NCBI GenBank assembly: GCA_001803225.1
Contig: MHBF01000125.1
Span: forward strand, 1-41,565
Source of the DNA: Lentisphaerae bacterium GWF2_44_16
GTDB lineage: Bacteria; Verrucomicrobiota; Lentisphaeria; Victivallales; GWF2-45-14
DNA: 41,565 bases
Direction: 5' to 3'
The notes below the pieces were generated by a model. The model ran no database searches, had not been told where the DNA came from, and was given only the letters and a program-made list of their open reading frames with translations. The position numbers and the translations under genes are program-made. Position 1 is the first letter of the stretch, and every line of letters starts with the position of its first letter. Positions 25,034 to 33,837 of the stretch are shown piece by piece.

Positions 25034-25777
25034 ATGAAAAGAAAAATAATAGTGATAGACAAAGATAAGTGTAATGGTTGCGGACATTGCGTATCGGCTT
25101 GCGCAGAAGGGGCCCTTCAGATAGTGGACGGAAAGGCTAAACTCATTTCGGAAATATATTGCGACGGGCTTGGGGCGTGTATTGGGAAATGTCCTCAGGA
25201 CGCCATAAGAATAGAGGAACGCGAAGCGAAAGCTTTTGATGAGGAAGCAGTTAAGACTAAATCCATGAAAAACACCGGAAATGAAATGGCAGGCCATAAG
25301 CATGATACCGGATGTCCCGGGATGCGTTCATTTTCCATCAAGAGGGAAAAAAGCGCGGAGTGTGTTTCTCATCATGAAAAATCTGTTTCAGAATTAACTC
25401 AATGGCCGGTACAGCTTCACCTTGTTCCGGTCAATGCCCCATACTGGGATGGCGCCGAGCTGTTATTGTCAGCGGACTGTGTGCCTTTCGCTTATGCGGG
25501 TTTTCACTCTGAACTTCTGAAAGGGAAAAAGGTGATAAACGCCTGTCCGAAACTCGACGATACGGCCCCCTACCTTGGGAAGCTCACCGCCATTCTGAAG
25601 GAAAACAATATCAAGAGCGTAACAGTGGCCCACATGGAAGTTCCCTGCTGTTCGGGAATAGTCAGACTGGCGGAAAACGCACTTGAAAACTGCGGCAGAA
25701 AAATCCCTTTTCACACAATCAAAATCGGAATTAACGGTAAAGTATTAAACGGAAACTCACAGGAAGCAGAAATATGA
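25034..25777 (+). CDS. 4Fe-4S binding protein with C-terminal domain of unknown function
   Basis: Residues 1-60 are a ferredoxin-like domain. The first motif is complete (C13, C16, C19, C23). The second has C43, C49 and C53 in CDGLGACIGKCP, with Leu-46 where a middle Cys would stand; that spacing is, as far as I recall, normal for this family and implies one full cluster plus a variant or absent second one. A His/Lys-rich linker (about 80-115) leads to a second domain from about 120 that carries NAPYWDGAELLLSADC, INACPKLDD and EVPCCSGI, with further cysteines that could bind metal or a cluster. Function is unknown; such proteins are common in anaerobes. The stop overlaps the cupin gene by 4 bases. 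Confidence 0.85.
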   Translation: MKRKIIVIDKDKCNGCGHCVSACAEGALQIVDGKAKLISEIYCDGLGACIGKCPQDAIRIEEREAKAFDEEAVKTKSMKNTGNEMAGHKHDTGCPGMRSFSIKREKSAECVSHHEKSVSELTQWPVQLHLVPVNAPYWDGAELLLSADCVPFAYAGFHSELLKGKKVINACPKLDDTAPYLGKLTAILKENNIKSVTVAHMEVPCCSGIVRLAENALENCGRKIPFHTIKIGINGKVLNGNSQEAEI

Positions 25778-26109
25778 AAAAAACAACATGCGTAATCGAA
25801 AAGGGCAAGGCATTCAATCTGAAATCCCTGGCGGTTTATTCAGAAGCTTCAATCGTAAGCAGAACTCTGGCGGAAAATCCTTCCGGGACTATCACTTTAT
25901 TTGCGTTTGACGAGGGACAGGGCCTCAGTGAACACACTGCTCCTTACGATGCCATAGTACAGGTAATCGAGGGCAAAGTCGAAATAAGCATAGCCAATAA
26001 ATCCCACGTGTTGAAAGAAGGGGATATCATTGTCATGCCGGCGAACATTCCACATAAACTCAGGGCTGTTGAAAAATTTAAAATGCTCCTGAGCATGATA
26101 AAGGCATGA
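25774..26109 (+). CDS. Small cupin-domain protein
   Basis: A 111-residue single-domain cupin. Motif 1 is seen in SEHTAPYDAIVQVIEGKVEI and motif 2 in EGDIIVMPANIPHKL, with His residues at the usual metal positions, though motif 1 has only one His (H-T-A-P), so metal binding may be altered. Small cupins of this kind bind or sense small molecules, or act as simple enzymes. The 4-base overlap with the iron-sulfur protein indicates that the two work together; the pair's job is unknown. Confidence 0.88.
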   Translation: MKKTTCVIEKGKAFNLKSLAVYSEASIVSRTLAENPSGTITLFAFDEGQGLSEHTAPYDAIVQVIEGKVEISIANKSHVLKEGDIIVMPANIPHKLRAVEKFKMLLSMIKA

Positions 26110-26136
26110 TAAGATTTCAGGTCCGGGCTTTAGCTC

Positions 26137-26166
26137 CCTGAGAAGAATTGTCAGGCACTTCTTTTT
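26137..26166 (+). terminator. Weak terminator candidate after the cupin gene
   Basis: CCTGA (26137-26141) pairs with TCAGG (26151-26155), followed within a few bases by the T-rich CACTTCTTTTTC. The short stem makes this tentative. The rest of the 136-base convergent gap (26110-26245) shows no gene. Confidence 0.3.
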
Positions 26167-26245
26167 CAAACCAGACGGCAATTGTTCCCGCGGCATCTTT
26201 CTTTTTATAAACTTGTATATGACGTCAGGTACTGAAAACTGAGTT

Positions 26246-26575
26246 TCAGAAAAGGGTATCTCCCTGTCCGGTATCCGCCGGATCTTCTTCATCTTCCGCC
26301 TGTGGCGACATGGCAGAATGTTTCCCGGATGATGGGTCGAAGTTTTTCCATTCGCCGCCTTCGCTGTTTTCTTTTACGAGGATTTCTATTTTCTTTTCGA
26401 GGGCCTTGAGCTTTTTGCCGCATATCGAAGATAGAGCATTGCCTTCTTCATAGTACTTTATCATCTGGTCAAGCGGCAGATTGCCGTCTTCCATTTTAGC
26501 TACAATGGCTTCAAGTTTCTCAAGGGCTTCCTCAAAGGAGAGCTGCCCCGGTTCCTGATTTTCATTTTTTTTCAT
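26246..26575 (-). CDS. xseB: Exodeoxyribonuclease VII small subunit
   Basis: The small subunit that assembles on XseA to degrade single-stranded DNA. The core LSFEEALEKLEAIVAKMEDG, LPLDQMIKYYEEGNALSSIC and KKLKALEKKIEIL matches the family helical hairpin. At 109 residues it is about 30 longer than usual because of an acidic, Ser/Asp-rich tail ending DTLF; similar acidic tails ending in LF occur in other XseB proteins. No xseA is in the window. It lies between convergent operons and divergent from cobU. Confidence 0.92.
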   Translation of the reverse strand: MKKNENQEPGQLSFEEALEKLEAIVAKMEDGNLPLDQMIKYYEEGNALSSICGKKLKALEKKIEILVKENSEGGEWKNFDPSSGKHSAMSPQAEDEEDPADTGQGDTLF

Positions 26576-26674
26576 GTGATAAAATCCTCAAAGTTTCATG
26601 AACATTTTAAAATAAATGCTATTTTAAAACGAACAAGCTTCAATAGCGATATTTCATAAAATACAGGGAAAATT

Positions 26675-27190
26675 ATGGATTCATATCTGATTACAGGCGG
26701 CGGCAGGAGCGGAAAAAGCCGTTACGCTCTGACTCTGGCGAAAAGTGCCCGAGCTCCTTTTTATATAGCCACAGGCTGGGCGGGGGATGAAGAAATGACG
26801 CAGAGAATTGAAAAGCACAAACAGGAGCGCGGCCCTCACTGGACAACCATTGAGGAACGTTTTGAGCTTGCCGAAGCTGTTTTAAGCGCCAGAAAACAGA
26901 GGGCTGATTTCATTGTTGTCGATTGTCTCACTCTCTGGGTTTCCAATATGCTTTTCGACAAAAAAGACGAGTTTGAGCACAAGTTTCAGAAGCTCATATC
27001 GACAATTCCTGTAATTGAAGCGCCGCTTGTTTTCGTCAGCAATGAAGTCGGTAGCGGCATTGTTCCCGGCGACCCGGTGAGCCGCGAATTCCGGGACTTG
27101 GCAGGCTTTGTGAACCAGCGGATTGCCGCCGCCGTGAAAAATGTAATTTTGACAGTTGCCGGGATTCCACTTAAAATCAAACCTCAATAA
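26675..27190 (+). CDS. cobU: Adenosylcobinamide kinase / adenosylcobinamide-phosphate guanylyltransferase
   Basis: The bifunctional enzyme phosphorylates adenosylcobinamide and then forms adenosyl-GDP-cobinamide in lower-loop assembly of cobalamin. It is 171 residues, normal length. The P-loop is GGGRSGKS at the N-terminus; the guanylylated His is in IEKHKQERGPHW; the C-terminal signature is SNEVGSGIVPGDPVSREFRD. cobT follows 15 bases later, so the two form an operon. No cobalamin riboswitch is recognisable in the ~100 bases upstream, which also separate it from the divergent xseB. Confidence 0.95.
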   Translation: MDSYLITGGGRSGKSRYALTLAKSARAPFYIATGWAGDEEMTQRIEKHKQERGPHWTTIEERFELAEAVLSARKQRADFIVVDCLTLWVSNMLFDKKDEFEHKFQKLISTIPVIEAPLVFVSNEVGSGIVPGDPVSREFRDLAGFVNQRIAAAVKNVILTVAGIPLKIKPQ

Positions 27191-27205
27191 CGAAGGACAA
27201 TTAAA

Positions 27206-28261
27206 ATGTCAAAGACTGATATTTTCAAAGTTATTTCTCAAATAGTTCCCGCGGACATAAAAACAGCGGAACTGGCCCGCAGAAGACTGGACTCCCTTAC
27301 CAAACCACAGGGAAGCCTGGGAATGCTTGAGGAATGCGCCGTCAAATACGCGGCCGCGCGCAGAGACGTTTTTGCAAAAATATCAGCTCCCGCGATCCTT
27401 ACTTTTGCCGGAGACCACGGAATAGCGGAAGAAGGAGTAAGCGCTTTTCCTCAGGAAGTAACTCCTCAGATGGTGGCGAATTTCGCGAACGGCGGCGCCG
27501 CAATCAATGTCCTGACAAAACATGCCGGCGTCATTCTCAAAGTGATTGATATAGGCGTGGCTTTTCCCTGTGATTTTCCGGGAGTTATTTCCAGAAAAGT
27601 GGCAAAGGGAACAAAGAATTTTGTCAAGGGGCCCGCCATGTCATTGGAAGAAACTGAAAGAGCTCTGGCAATCGGAATGGAAGAGGCTGAAAAAGTAATA
27701 AAAGCCGGTTCGACCATCATCGGCACCGGGGATATGGGCATAGCAAATACCACCCCTTCAACCGCGCTGTATTCCGTCTTCCTGAAAATAGCTCCCGGAC
27801 AAATTACAGGCCGCGGCACGGGAATTGACGATAAACGCCTGGAACATAAAATCAGGACAATTGAAAAAGCGATTGAAGTGAATAAAAAACATCTGGACAG
27901 TCCGTTGAATACGCTGGCCGCTCTGGGCGGTTTTGAAATCGCCGGGATATGCGGTGCCATACTGGCGGCGGCGGCAAACAAAGTGCCTGTCGCTGTTGAC
28001 GGCTTCATATCCGGAGCGGCGGCTGTTACCGCGATACAATTCAATAAAAATGTCATAGATTATTGTTTTTTCAGTCATATTTCAGCAGAAGCCGGACATA
28101 AAAATATTCTGAAATCACTTGGTGTTAAAGCACTCCTTGATCTTGATTTGAGACTTGGCGAAGGCACCGGGGCCGCATTGGCATTTCACATCATTGAAGC
28201 CGGAGTTAAAATCATGCAGGAAATGGCTACTTTCGAGGAAGCCGGGGTTTCAAACAAATAG
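27206..28261 (+). CDS. cobT: Nicotinate-nucleotide:dimethylbenzimidazole phosphoribosyltransferase
   Basis: Activates the lower ligand base of cobalamin by forming alpha-ribazole phosphate. The protein is 351 residues, as usual for the family. Family motifs are SLTKPQGSLGMLEECAV, FAGDHGIAEEGVSAFPQ and GTGDMGIANTTPS, and the catalytic Glu is E319 in LGEGTGAALAF (equivalent to E317 of Salmonella CobT). With cobU it covers two steps of nucleotide-loop assembly; cobS and cobC are not in the window. The stop is separated by only 2 bases from the stop of the convergent phosphate transporter. Confidence 0.96.
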   Translation: MSKTDIFKVISQIVPADIKTAELARRRLDSLTKPQGSLGMLEECAVKYAAARRDVFAKISAPAILTFAGDHGIAEEGVSAFPQEVTPQMVANFANGGAAINVLTKHAGVILKVIDIGVAFPCDFPGVISRKVAKGTKNFVKGPAMSLEETERALAIGMEEAEKVIKAGSTIIGTGDMGIANTTPSTALYSVFLKIAPGQITGRGTGIDDKRLEHKIRTIEKAIEVNKKHLDSPLNTLAALGGFEIAGICGAILAAAANKVPVAVDGFISGAAAVTAIQFNKNVIDYCFFSHISAEAGHKNILKSLGVKALLDLDLRLGEGTGAALAFHIIEAGVKIMQEMATFEEAGVSNK

Positions 28262-28263
28262 TT

Positions 28264-29289
28264 TCAGCCTGTATAACGCAGATTGGAAATGAAATAGCCT
28301 ATCGCCGCAAAAAGGGCGGCTACGATGGGAGTCGCTATCCAGCCAGCGGAAATGCCCAGAAGCATTTTGTAATTGACCGTATGCACGCCTTTTATCAGGC
28401 CTATTCCCAGAACAGCCCCCACAACAGCCTGTGAAGTCGAAACAGGCACGCCTACCATGGCGTATATATGCACTGTAACAGCCTGTGAAAGTACACAAAT
28501 GAAAGCCGTGAACGAATTAAGCTTTATAATTCCTCTTCCTACAGTCATCATTACAGGCTTGCTGAAGGTAAGCACCCCCGCGGCGATTGTAAAAGCCCCG
28601 AAAACGGCGGCCTGTTTCACTGAAAGCATTCCACCGCTGACGAAAACGGCGGAAACATTGGCGACATTGTTTGCTCCGAGCGCGTACGCCCCATAACATC
28701 CGCAGACAATCAGCAGCATCGACATGAAAGGGTCATATACGAAAACAGAAGGATTCCATTTCCCAAGTATTTTTTTGAAGATCCAGTAAAATATGACTGT
28801 GAATAAAATCGCTCCGACGGGAGTGCCTATCCAGCACGCGACAACCTTTCCAAGTCCGGAAAAATTCACATCGCGCCTCATGAAGCCGACGCCTATAATA
28901 GCGCCGACAACCGCCTGGGAAGTGGAAACCGGGAGTTTCATTATCGTCAGCACCACTATGGTAAGGGCCGCGGAAAAGGAAGCTATCATAGCTATTTGTG
29001 CGGCTTTATCGATGGGATTTTTACTTCCATTCTGCGATAATTCGATTTTAATCGAACTGGAAACGTTGTTTCTGGTCAAGTCTTTGCTCAGGGTTTCAAT
29101 GCCTGCCTGCCCCTGCATGATGGCCCCGAGAATCACAAATAACGCAGTGAGGACTACCGCAAGGCTGTACTTTACCATACGCGAACTTACGGCGGTACCG
29201 AAAACATTGGCGGAATCATTTGCGCCGAGGCCCCAGCCGAGAAGAAAACCGCCTGAATATTGTATCCAAGTCCACATTATAATATCCAA
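28264..29289 (-). CDS. Inorganic phosphate transporter, PiT family
   Basis: A 341-residue inner-membrane transporter with about ten hydrophobic segments. The two PiT signatures are an internal duplication: GANDSANVFG at 22-31 and GANNVANVSA at roughly 195-206, and each half also ends in GVPVSTSQAVVGA or LPVSTSQAVVGA. It is expected to use a proton or sodium gradient to import phosphate, probably as a metal-phosphate complex. A DUF47 (PhoU-like) gene lies 63 bases upstream on the same strand, the standard Pit accessory pair. Confidence 0.94.
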   Translation of the reverse strand: MDIIMWTWIQYSGGFLLGWGLGANDSANVFGTAVSSRMVKYSLAVVLTALFVILGAIMQGQAGIETLSKDLTRNNVSSSIKIELSQNGSKNPIDKAAQIAMIASFSAALTIVVLTIMKLPVSTSQAVVGAIIGVGFMRRDVNFSGLGKVVACWIGTPVGAILFTVIFYWIFKKILGKWNPSVFVYDPFMSMLLIVCGCYGAYALGANNVANVSAVFVSGGMLSVKQAAVFGAFTIAAGVLTFSKPVMMTVGRGIIKLNSFTAFICVLSQAVTVHIYAMVGVPVSTSQAVVGAVLGIGLIKGVHTVNYKMLLGISAGWIATPIVAALFAAIGYFISNLRYTG

Positions 29290-29352
29290 AAAGAGTTAAG
29301 AGTTAAATCACCTTGAGATACAGTTTTTATTCATTTTCCAAAAGTGACTCCG

Positions 29353-29997
29353 TCAGAGCTGACGTTTGACGCTGCAGATCATAAGATGATCAAGCGTAGT
29401 CTTACAGAGATCGCAAATCTCGCCGAGATTGACCACAATTTCCTTCTGAAGAATTTTATCTCCTGTATTCAGGTCGGAGGAAAAAATATTTGATATCATT
29501 TTTCTTTCAAGGTCATCGCCGAGATTCTCGTTTTTGTCAACCATGGCATTGAATGCCTTGACCATATCTCTTTTTCCAAAACAGTTGCGGGTGGCTTCGA
29601 CAGTCTGCCCGAAAGTTTCCCGGGAAACAGCGAGAAGCTCCAGAATCATTCCGCTTATCTGAGGAAACAGTTTGGTTTTCTGGTCCTGAAATATGTTTAC
29701 GATGGCTTCAGCGTGATTTGGGATTTTATCGATAGTTTCGATAATAATAAGGAGATCTTCCCTGGTTTCCGGTAAAAGGGATTTTTCATACATGAAAGTT
29801 TCGATTTCACGCCTTATATCGTCAGCGGCGGCCTCGTTCTGTTGTGTTTTCTTTGCCATCACACAGAAATGCTCATCAACACCGTGCGCCACAAAATACT
29901 CAACAGCTTCGTTAAAAACCTCAACCGTTTTCAATGCCAATCCCAGATATTCTTCCAATTTTGCGAAAAGCTCTTTATTCCTTGAAAAAATAAACAT
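29353..29997 (-). CDS. DUF47 (PhoU-like) Pit accessory protein
   Basis: A 214-residue all-helical protein of the DUF47/TIGR00153 type, distantly related to PhoU; ELFAKLEEYLGLALKTVEVF near the start and the acidic HAEAIVNIFQDQ segment fit. These proteins are encoded next to PiT transporters and are thought to control their activity, possibly through bound metal. AGGAG lies about 5 bases before the ATG. It sits 8 bases after glgB, so glgB, this gene and pit look co-transcribed. Confidence 0.88.
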   Translation of the reverse strand: MFIFSRNKELFAKLEEYLGLALKTVEVFNEAVEYFVAHGVDEHFCVMAKKTQQNEAAADDIRREIETFMYEKSLLPETREDLLIIIETIDKIPNHAEAIVNIFQDQKTKLFPQISGMILELLAVSRETFGQTVEATRNCFGKRDMVKAFNAMVDKNENLGDDLERKMISNIFSSDLNTGDKILQKEIVVNLGEICDLCKTTLDHLMICSVKRQL

Positions 29998-30005
29998 TAA
30001 ATCTC

Positions 30006-32246
30006 CTATTGTGGTCTGAGTATTATAGCGCCGAGCCAGGGCAGTTTAAGTTTTACATGATATGGCCTGTTGTGAAAACAGCCCTCGCAAGTCTGTATTT
30101 CACCACCGTTTAAAATTCCGGAACCGCCGTATCTCTGATTATCGGTGTTGAAAATTTCAACCCATTTGCCGCCGAAAGGCATTCCTATCGTGTAATTATC
30201 CCTCACTAGCGGAGTAAGGTTCATGACAACCACGTAAGGTGTTGACCTGCGCTTGTCCCAGCGGATAAAGGAATAAACCGACTGCTGATAATCGCTGCAG
30301 TCAATCCATTCAAAACCGCCGGGAGTGAAATCATCTTCCCAGAGCGAAGGACTGGCCTTGTAGAGGCCGTTCAGGTCTTTAATCATGGTCTGAAGCGATT
30401 TGTGAGCGGGGAAATCAAGGATGTTCCAGTCCAGCCCTCGTTTGCTGTACCATTCATTCCACTGTCCTATCTCACCACCCATGAAAAGGAGTTTTTTGCC
30501 GGGATGAGTAATCATATATACGAAAAGTGAACGGAGATTAGCGAATTTCTGAGCATAATCACCGGGCATTTTGTCTATGAGAGAATGTTTGCCGTGAACG
30601 ACTTCGTCATGGCTCAGGGGAAGTATGAAATTTTCAGTGAAGGCATAGAGCATCGAAAATGTAAGCTTGTTGTGTTCATAACTCCGGTAAACCGGGTCTT
30701 TGGAGAAATACTCCAGAGTATCATGCATCCAGCCCATGTTCCATTTGTTTGAGAAGCCGAGCCCGCCGAGATAAACAGGACGCGAAACCATGGGCCATGC
30801 AGTGGATTCTTCGGCTATCATCAGAGAACCCGGGTAAAGCTCATGAGTGAGCTCATTTAATCTTTTCAGGAATGAGATGGCGTCAAGGTTTTCATTTCCG
30901 CCGTACTTATTGGGTATCCATTCCCCGTTTTCCCTGGAGTAATCCAGATAAAGCATTGAGGCCACAGCGTCAACCCTCAGTCCGTCTATATGAAAGCGGT
31001 CAAGCCAGTAAAGGGCATTTCCCATAAGGAAATTTCTGACTTCACAGCGTCCAAAGTTGAAAATATAAGTGCCCCAGTCCTTGTGTTCGCCCTGTCTGGG
31101 GTCTTCATGCTCGTACAAGGCCGTGCCGTCAAAGCGTCCCAGCGAAAACGCGTCTTTAGGAAAATGCGCGGGAACCCAGTCAAGGAAAATGCCTATGCCG
31201 CGATTATGAAGGTAGTTCACAAAATACGCGAAATCCTCCGGAGTGCCGTACCTGGCGGTAGGCGCGTAAAAACCTGTTACCTGATAACCCCATGAAGGGT
31301 CAAAGGGATGTTCCGCGACAGGGAGCAGTTCAATATGGGTATAACCCATTTCATTGAGATAATCAGCAAGTACATGGGCGAGCTCCCTGTAATTATGGAA
31401 ATCATCTTCATTATCCTGATCGATTTTTCTCATTTTCGGATGCTGCCATGAGGCAAGGTGCACTTCATATATATTGACCGGTGATTCGAGCCAGTTTTTA
31501 TGTTTTCTGGCCTCCATCCATACGTGGTCACTCCATTTAAAAGAATGCTCTCTGTTTATTATCGCGGCAGTCCTGGGACGCAATTCTGTTTTGTTGGCAT
31601 AGGGATCAAGCTTGAGTAAAATATTTCCGTGCCTGTCTTTTATTTCAAACTTGTATATTTCGCCTTCTTTCAGGGACGGTATGAAAAGTTCCCATATTCC
31701 TGATACTCCAATGAGCCGCATCATGTGCCGTCTGCCATCCCAGCAGTTGAAATCACCGACGACCGAAACCCTCTGAGCGTTCGGTGCCCATACCGTGAAC
31801 AATGTGCCTTCAACACCTCCGAAATTCCGCAGATGAGAACCCATTATCTCATATATTTTGCGGTGTTCGCCCTCGTTGAAAAGATAGATATCCATTTCAC
31901 CGATCCCTGGAAGAAAACAGTAGGGATCTTCGGAAAGAAATGTATTATTACTGTAACGTTTTTCGATTTTATAGGCAAAATGATTTTTTCTGCCATTGAA
32001 TTTAATCGCGAAAAGACCTTCAGGATGAACTTTTTCCATCTCGTTTTTTGAATTATCGTCAAAGATAATAAAAATTTTTTCCGCGAAAGGATCATATACC
32101 CTTACGACTATTGAGCCGAGTTTTTCCACATAATGCATGCCGAGTATTGAATGAGGATCTGAATGGTTGCAATCAAGAAAACGTTCAAGGCTGGCGATGT
32201 CCGGAAAAAGTTCATGTTCTGGTATTTTGATTTTATTCTTTTTCAT
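30006..32246 (-). CDS. glgB: 1,4-alpha-glucan (glycogen) branching enzyme
   Basis: Makes alpha-1,6 branches in glycogen. The 746 residues include two N-terminal CBM48 modules (around LGMHYVEKLGSIVVRVYDPF and GTLFTVWAPNAQRVSVVGDF), the long form of bacterial GlgB, then a GH13 barrel. Catalytic residues: Asp nucleophile in HIDGLRVDAVASMLY, Glu acid/base in LMIAEESTAWP, Asp stabiliser in LPLSHDEVVHGK. The ribosome site is weak (GGGAAAG about 10 bases upstream). No other glycogen gene is nearby, and the position between a TonB-type cluster and phosphate-uptake genes is unusual. Confidence 0.97.
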   Translation of the reverse strand: MKKNKIKIPEHELFPDIASLERFLDCNHSDPHSILGMHYVEKLGSIVVRVYDPFAEKIFIIFDDNSKNEMEKVHPEGLFAIKFNGRKNHFAYKIEKRYSNNTFLSEDPYCFLPGIGEMDIYLFNEGEHRKIYEIMGSHLRNFGGVEGTLFTVWAPNAQRVSVVGDFNCWDGRRHMMRLIGVSGIWELFIPSLKEGEIYKFEIKDRHGNILLKLDPYANKTELRPRTAAIINREHSFKWSDHVWMEARKHKNWLESPVNIYEVHLASWQHPKMRKIDQDNEDDFHNYRELAHVLADYLNEMGYTHIELLPVAEHPFDPSWGYQVTGFYAPTARYGTPEDFAYFVNYLHNRGIGIFLDWVPAHFPKDAFSLGRFDGTALYEHEDPRQGEHKDWGTYIFNFGRCEVRNFLMGNALYWLDRFHIDGLRVDAVASMLYLDYSRENGEWIPNKYGGNENLDAISFLKRLNELTHELYPGSLMIAEESTAWPMVSRPVYLGGLGFSNKWNMGWMHDTLEYFSKDPVYRSYEHNKLTFSMLYAFTENFILPLSHDEVVHGKHSLIDKMPGDYAQKFANLRSLFVYMITHPGKKLLFMGGEIGQWNEWYSKRGLDWNILDFPAHKSLQTMIKDLNGLYKASPSLWEDDFTPGGFEWIDCSDYQQSVYSFIRWDKRRSTPYVVVMNLTPLVRDNYTIGMPFGGKWVEIFNTDNQRYGGSGILNGGEIQTCEGCFHNRPYHVKLKLPWLGAIILRPQ

Positions 32247-32350
32247 TATTTTTCTTTCCCGGTTATTATTTTCAGTGATGGCATCCGGCTATAATATAAT
32301 CTTCATTACGGTAATTTCCTCTCTGAGTCTGAATAAAAGCGAAAGAGCTT

Positions 32351-32596
32351 TTATAAACCGCGGCGTTTTCTCATTATGCACATTTCATTGCAGCGCGGAC
32401 AGCGGGTGATATTTTCGCCGTGTTTTATAAGGAAGGCAAAGTGGCAGTTGTCACAGTGGCAGAGCCTTTCCTTGGAGGAAAGCGTCCAGTCATAATTCTT
32501 GAGTCTCCATATTTCCCTGGCCCAAAGGATGGCAAGCGTAATCAGCCAGGCAAATAAATATATAATAAAAGCTGTAACGTAATCAATTGCTATCAT
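32351..32596 (-). CDS. Small membrane protein with zinc ribbon
   Basis: An 81-residue protein: one membrane helix (IDYVTAFIIYLFAWLITLAILW) and then a C-terminal CHCDNC...CPRCNEMC ribbon likely to bind zinc in the cytoplasm. I chose the ATG at 32596, which has AAGGA 5 bases upstream and overlaps the TonB-like gene by 14 bases; upstream in-frame ATGs (32602, 32629) have no usable ribosome site. Function unknown. Being the last gene of the exbB-exbD-tonB-like set suggests a link with that complex. About 100 bases without a gene separate it from glgB. Confidence 0.7.
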   Translation of the reverse strand: MIAIDYVTAFIIYLFAWLITLAILWAREIWRLKNYDWTLSSKERLCHCDNCHFAFLIKHGENITRCPRCNEMCIMRKRRGL

Positions 32597-33380
32597 TGGC
32601 ATCCTTAACGATATTCCGCTGCCATTCAACGCTTATGCTGTATTGCCGGGCGGATTTGATCATTTTCATGTTCAGGTTCATGGCATCATAATATGCCATG
32701 AAGGAACGCATGGCCAGGCTGTCCAATTCAAACGCCCCGCATGAATCAGTCAGCTTGAGCCTTGGGATAAAGTCGTTATCGCTGAAAATGACGATGAATA
32801 CAGTGTTGTTTTTAGGATTCAGAAGTTTTATTTTATCCCTGACCTGATCGTTTATCTGAATAATTTCCTTGATTTCCTTCCCGTAACTGTCAAAACAGAA
32901 AGGATATTCTTTTTTAAAAGCGGGAGCACTTTTTCCAGTACTGGAAATTCTGTCTCCCAAATATATTCCGGGATGGGAAACAGCGGACAGATCGCTGTCT
33001 TCATAAAGACCAAGCCTGTTGAAACTCTCCTCAAAACTTCCGCTGTAGTCGTCAGAAACAGACTGGTCCTTGAGAAGTTTCAGTGAGAATTTTTTTACAT
33101 TGATGGAACTGAAACCGTAGTTTTCATTGGGCTTGGCAATCAGTGTGGGATCTCCGTATTCAAGGCAGTCAATGAGGTTTTTATTTCTTAAAGGGTCATC
33201 GCTGTTGAGGGAAAGCATTGAAATTGTCTGCCGCTCGGCAACTTTTTTTATTTCCGGAGGCTTGTACGTGGAGAAAAGGGAAAGAAGCAGGACATGGAAT
33301 ACAATAACAACAATCGCAGCCCCCGCGTATATGACGGCTTCATAAAGCTCCGCGCTCGCTGCGTGTCTTGGATTATTCAT
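32583..33380 (-). CDS. TonB-like protein of unknown function
   Basis: A 265-residue protein with a single N-terminal membrane helix (AVIYAGAAIVVIVFHVLLLSLF, about 14-35) and a periplasmic remainder. The C-terminus (about 200-255) follows the pattern of TonB C-terminal domains: a strand (NNTVFIVIFSDNDFIPRLKL), a Gly-x3-Leu-Asp-x-Ala element (GAFELDSLAM) and a last strand YSISVEW. There is no proline-rich linker, so it is not a classical TonB. The ATG at 33380 sits in ATGAATAA, overlapping the exbD stop by 8 bases; an earlier ATG at 33407 is possible. Position after exbB and exbD supports an energy-transducing or structural partner (inference). Confidence 0.68.
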   Translation of the reverse strand: MNNPRHAASAELYEAVIYAGAAIVVIVFHVLLLSLFSTYKPPEIKKVAERQTISMLSLNSDDPLRNKNLIDCLEYGDPTLIAKPNENYGFSSINVKKFSLKLLKDQSVSDDYSGSFEESFNRLGLYEDSDLSAVSHPGIYLGDRISSTGKSAPAFKKEYPFCFDSYGKEIKEIIQINDQVRDKIKLLNPKNNTVFIVIFSDNDFIPRLKLTDSCGAFELDSLAMRSFMAYYDAMNLNMKMIKSARQYSISVEWQRNIVKDANDSN

Positions 33381-33837
33381 CAGACCCGGAATCCTTGAAC
33401 TGAACATCTTTCTGTTTGGGCGGGGAAACGGTAGCTACGAAAACATTGAGTTTTGCCTCTTCGCAAAGGGCCATAAGCTTTGCCACTATGCCGAAAGGAG
33501 TTCTGTTGTCAGCCCTCAGTATTACAGTCCCCGTTTTGGATTTCGAACTTACCTCAGTAAGTTTTTCCTTGAGCAGGTCCCACGTGAAAAGAGGCTGGTC
33601 ATTGAAGAAAATCTTGCTTTGCCTGTCAATGGTAATTACGTACTTCTCGACACCGAGAGGGCTTTGCGTGGAAATGGCCGGCAAATCCACCTTGATGCCG
33701 GAAACCTGGACAAAGGAACTGCTTATCATAAAAAAGAGAAGAAGCAGAAAAAGCACATCGATAACAGCGATAACGTTGGGGCTGCCTCTGAATATTTTAA
33801 GATTGCTTCTGATCTTAATTCTGCTGTCGTTCAGCAT
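33373..33837 (-). CDS. exbD: Biopolymer transport protein ExbD/TolR family
   Basis: A 154-residue protein with one membrane helix beginning NVIAVIDVLFLLLLFFMI; D27 is the conserved membrane Asp that carries protons (D25 in E. coli ExbD). The periplasmic part has IKVDLPAIS and VVILRADNRTPFG-like features (here TVILRADNRTPFGIVAKLM). It overlaps the exbB gene by 23 bases and the TonB-like gene by 8, so the trio is translationally coupled. ExbD versus TolR cannot be settled by sequence alone. Confidence 0.9.
   Translation of the reverse strand: MLNDSRIKIRSNLKIFRGSPNVIAVIDVLFLLLLFFMISSSFVQVSGIKVDLPAISTQSPLGVEKYVITIDRQSKIFFNDQPLFTWDLLKEKLTEVSSKSKTGTVILRADNRTPFGIVAKLMALCEEAKLNVFVATVSPPKQKDVQFKDSGSDE

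Noticed and set aside
25897..26292. 131-codon minus-strand frame across the cupin gene
   Set aside because: It lies antisense to an intact cupin with clear motifs and overlaps the xseB end; a shadow frame.
26576..26674. Cobalamin riboswitch upstream of cobU
   Set aside because: The gap is only about 100 bases, too short for a B12 riboswitch, and no B12-box-like sequence was recognised.
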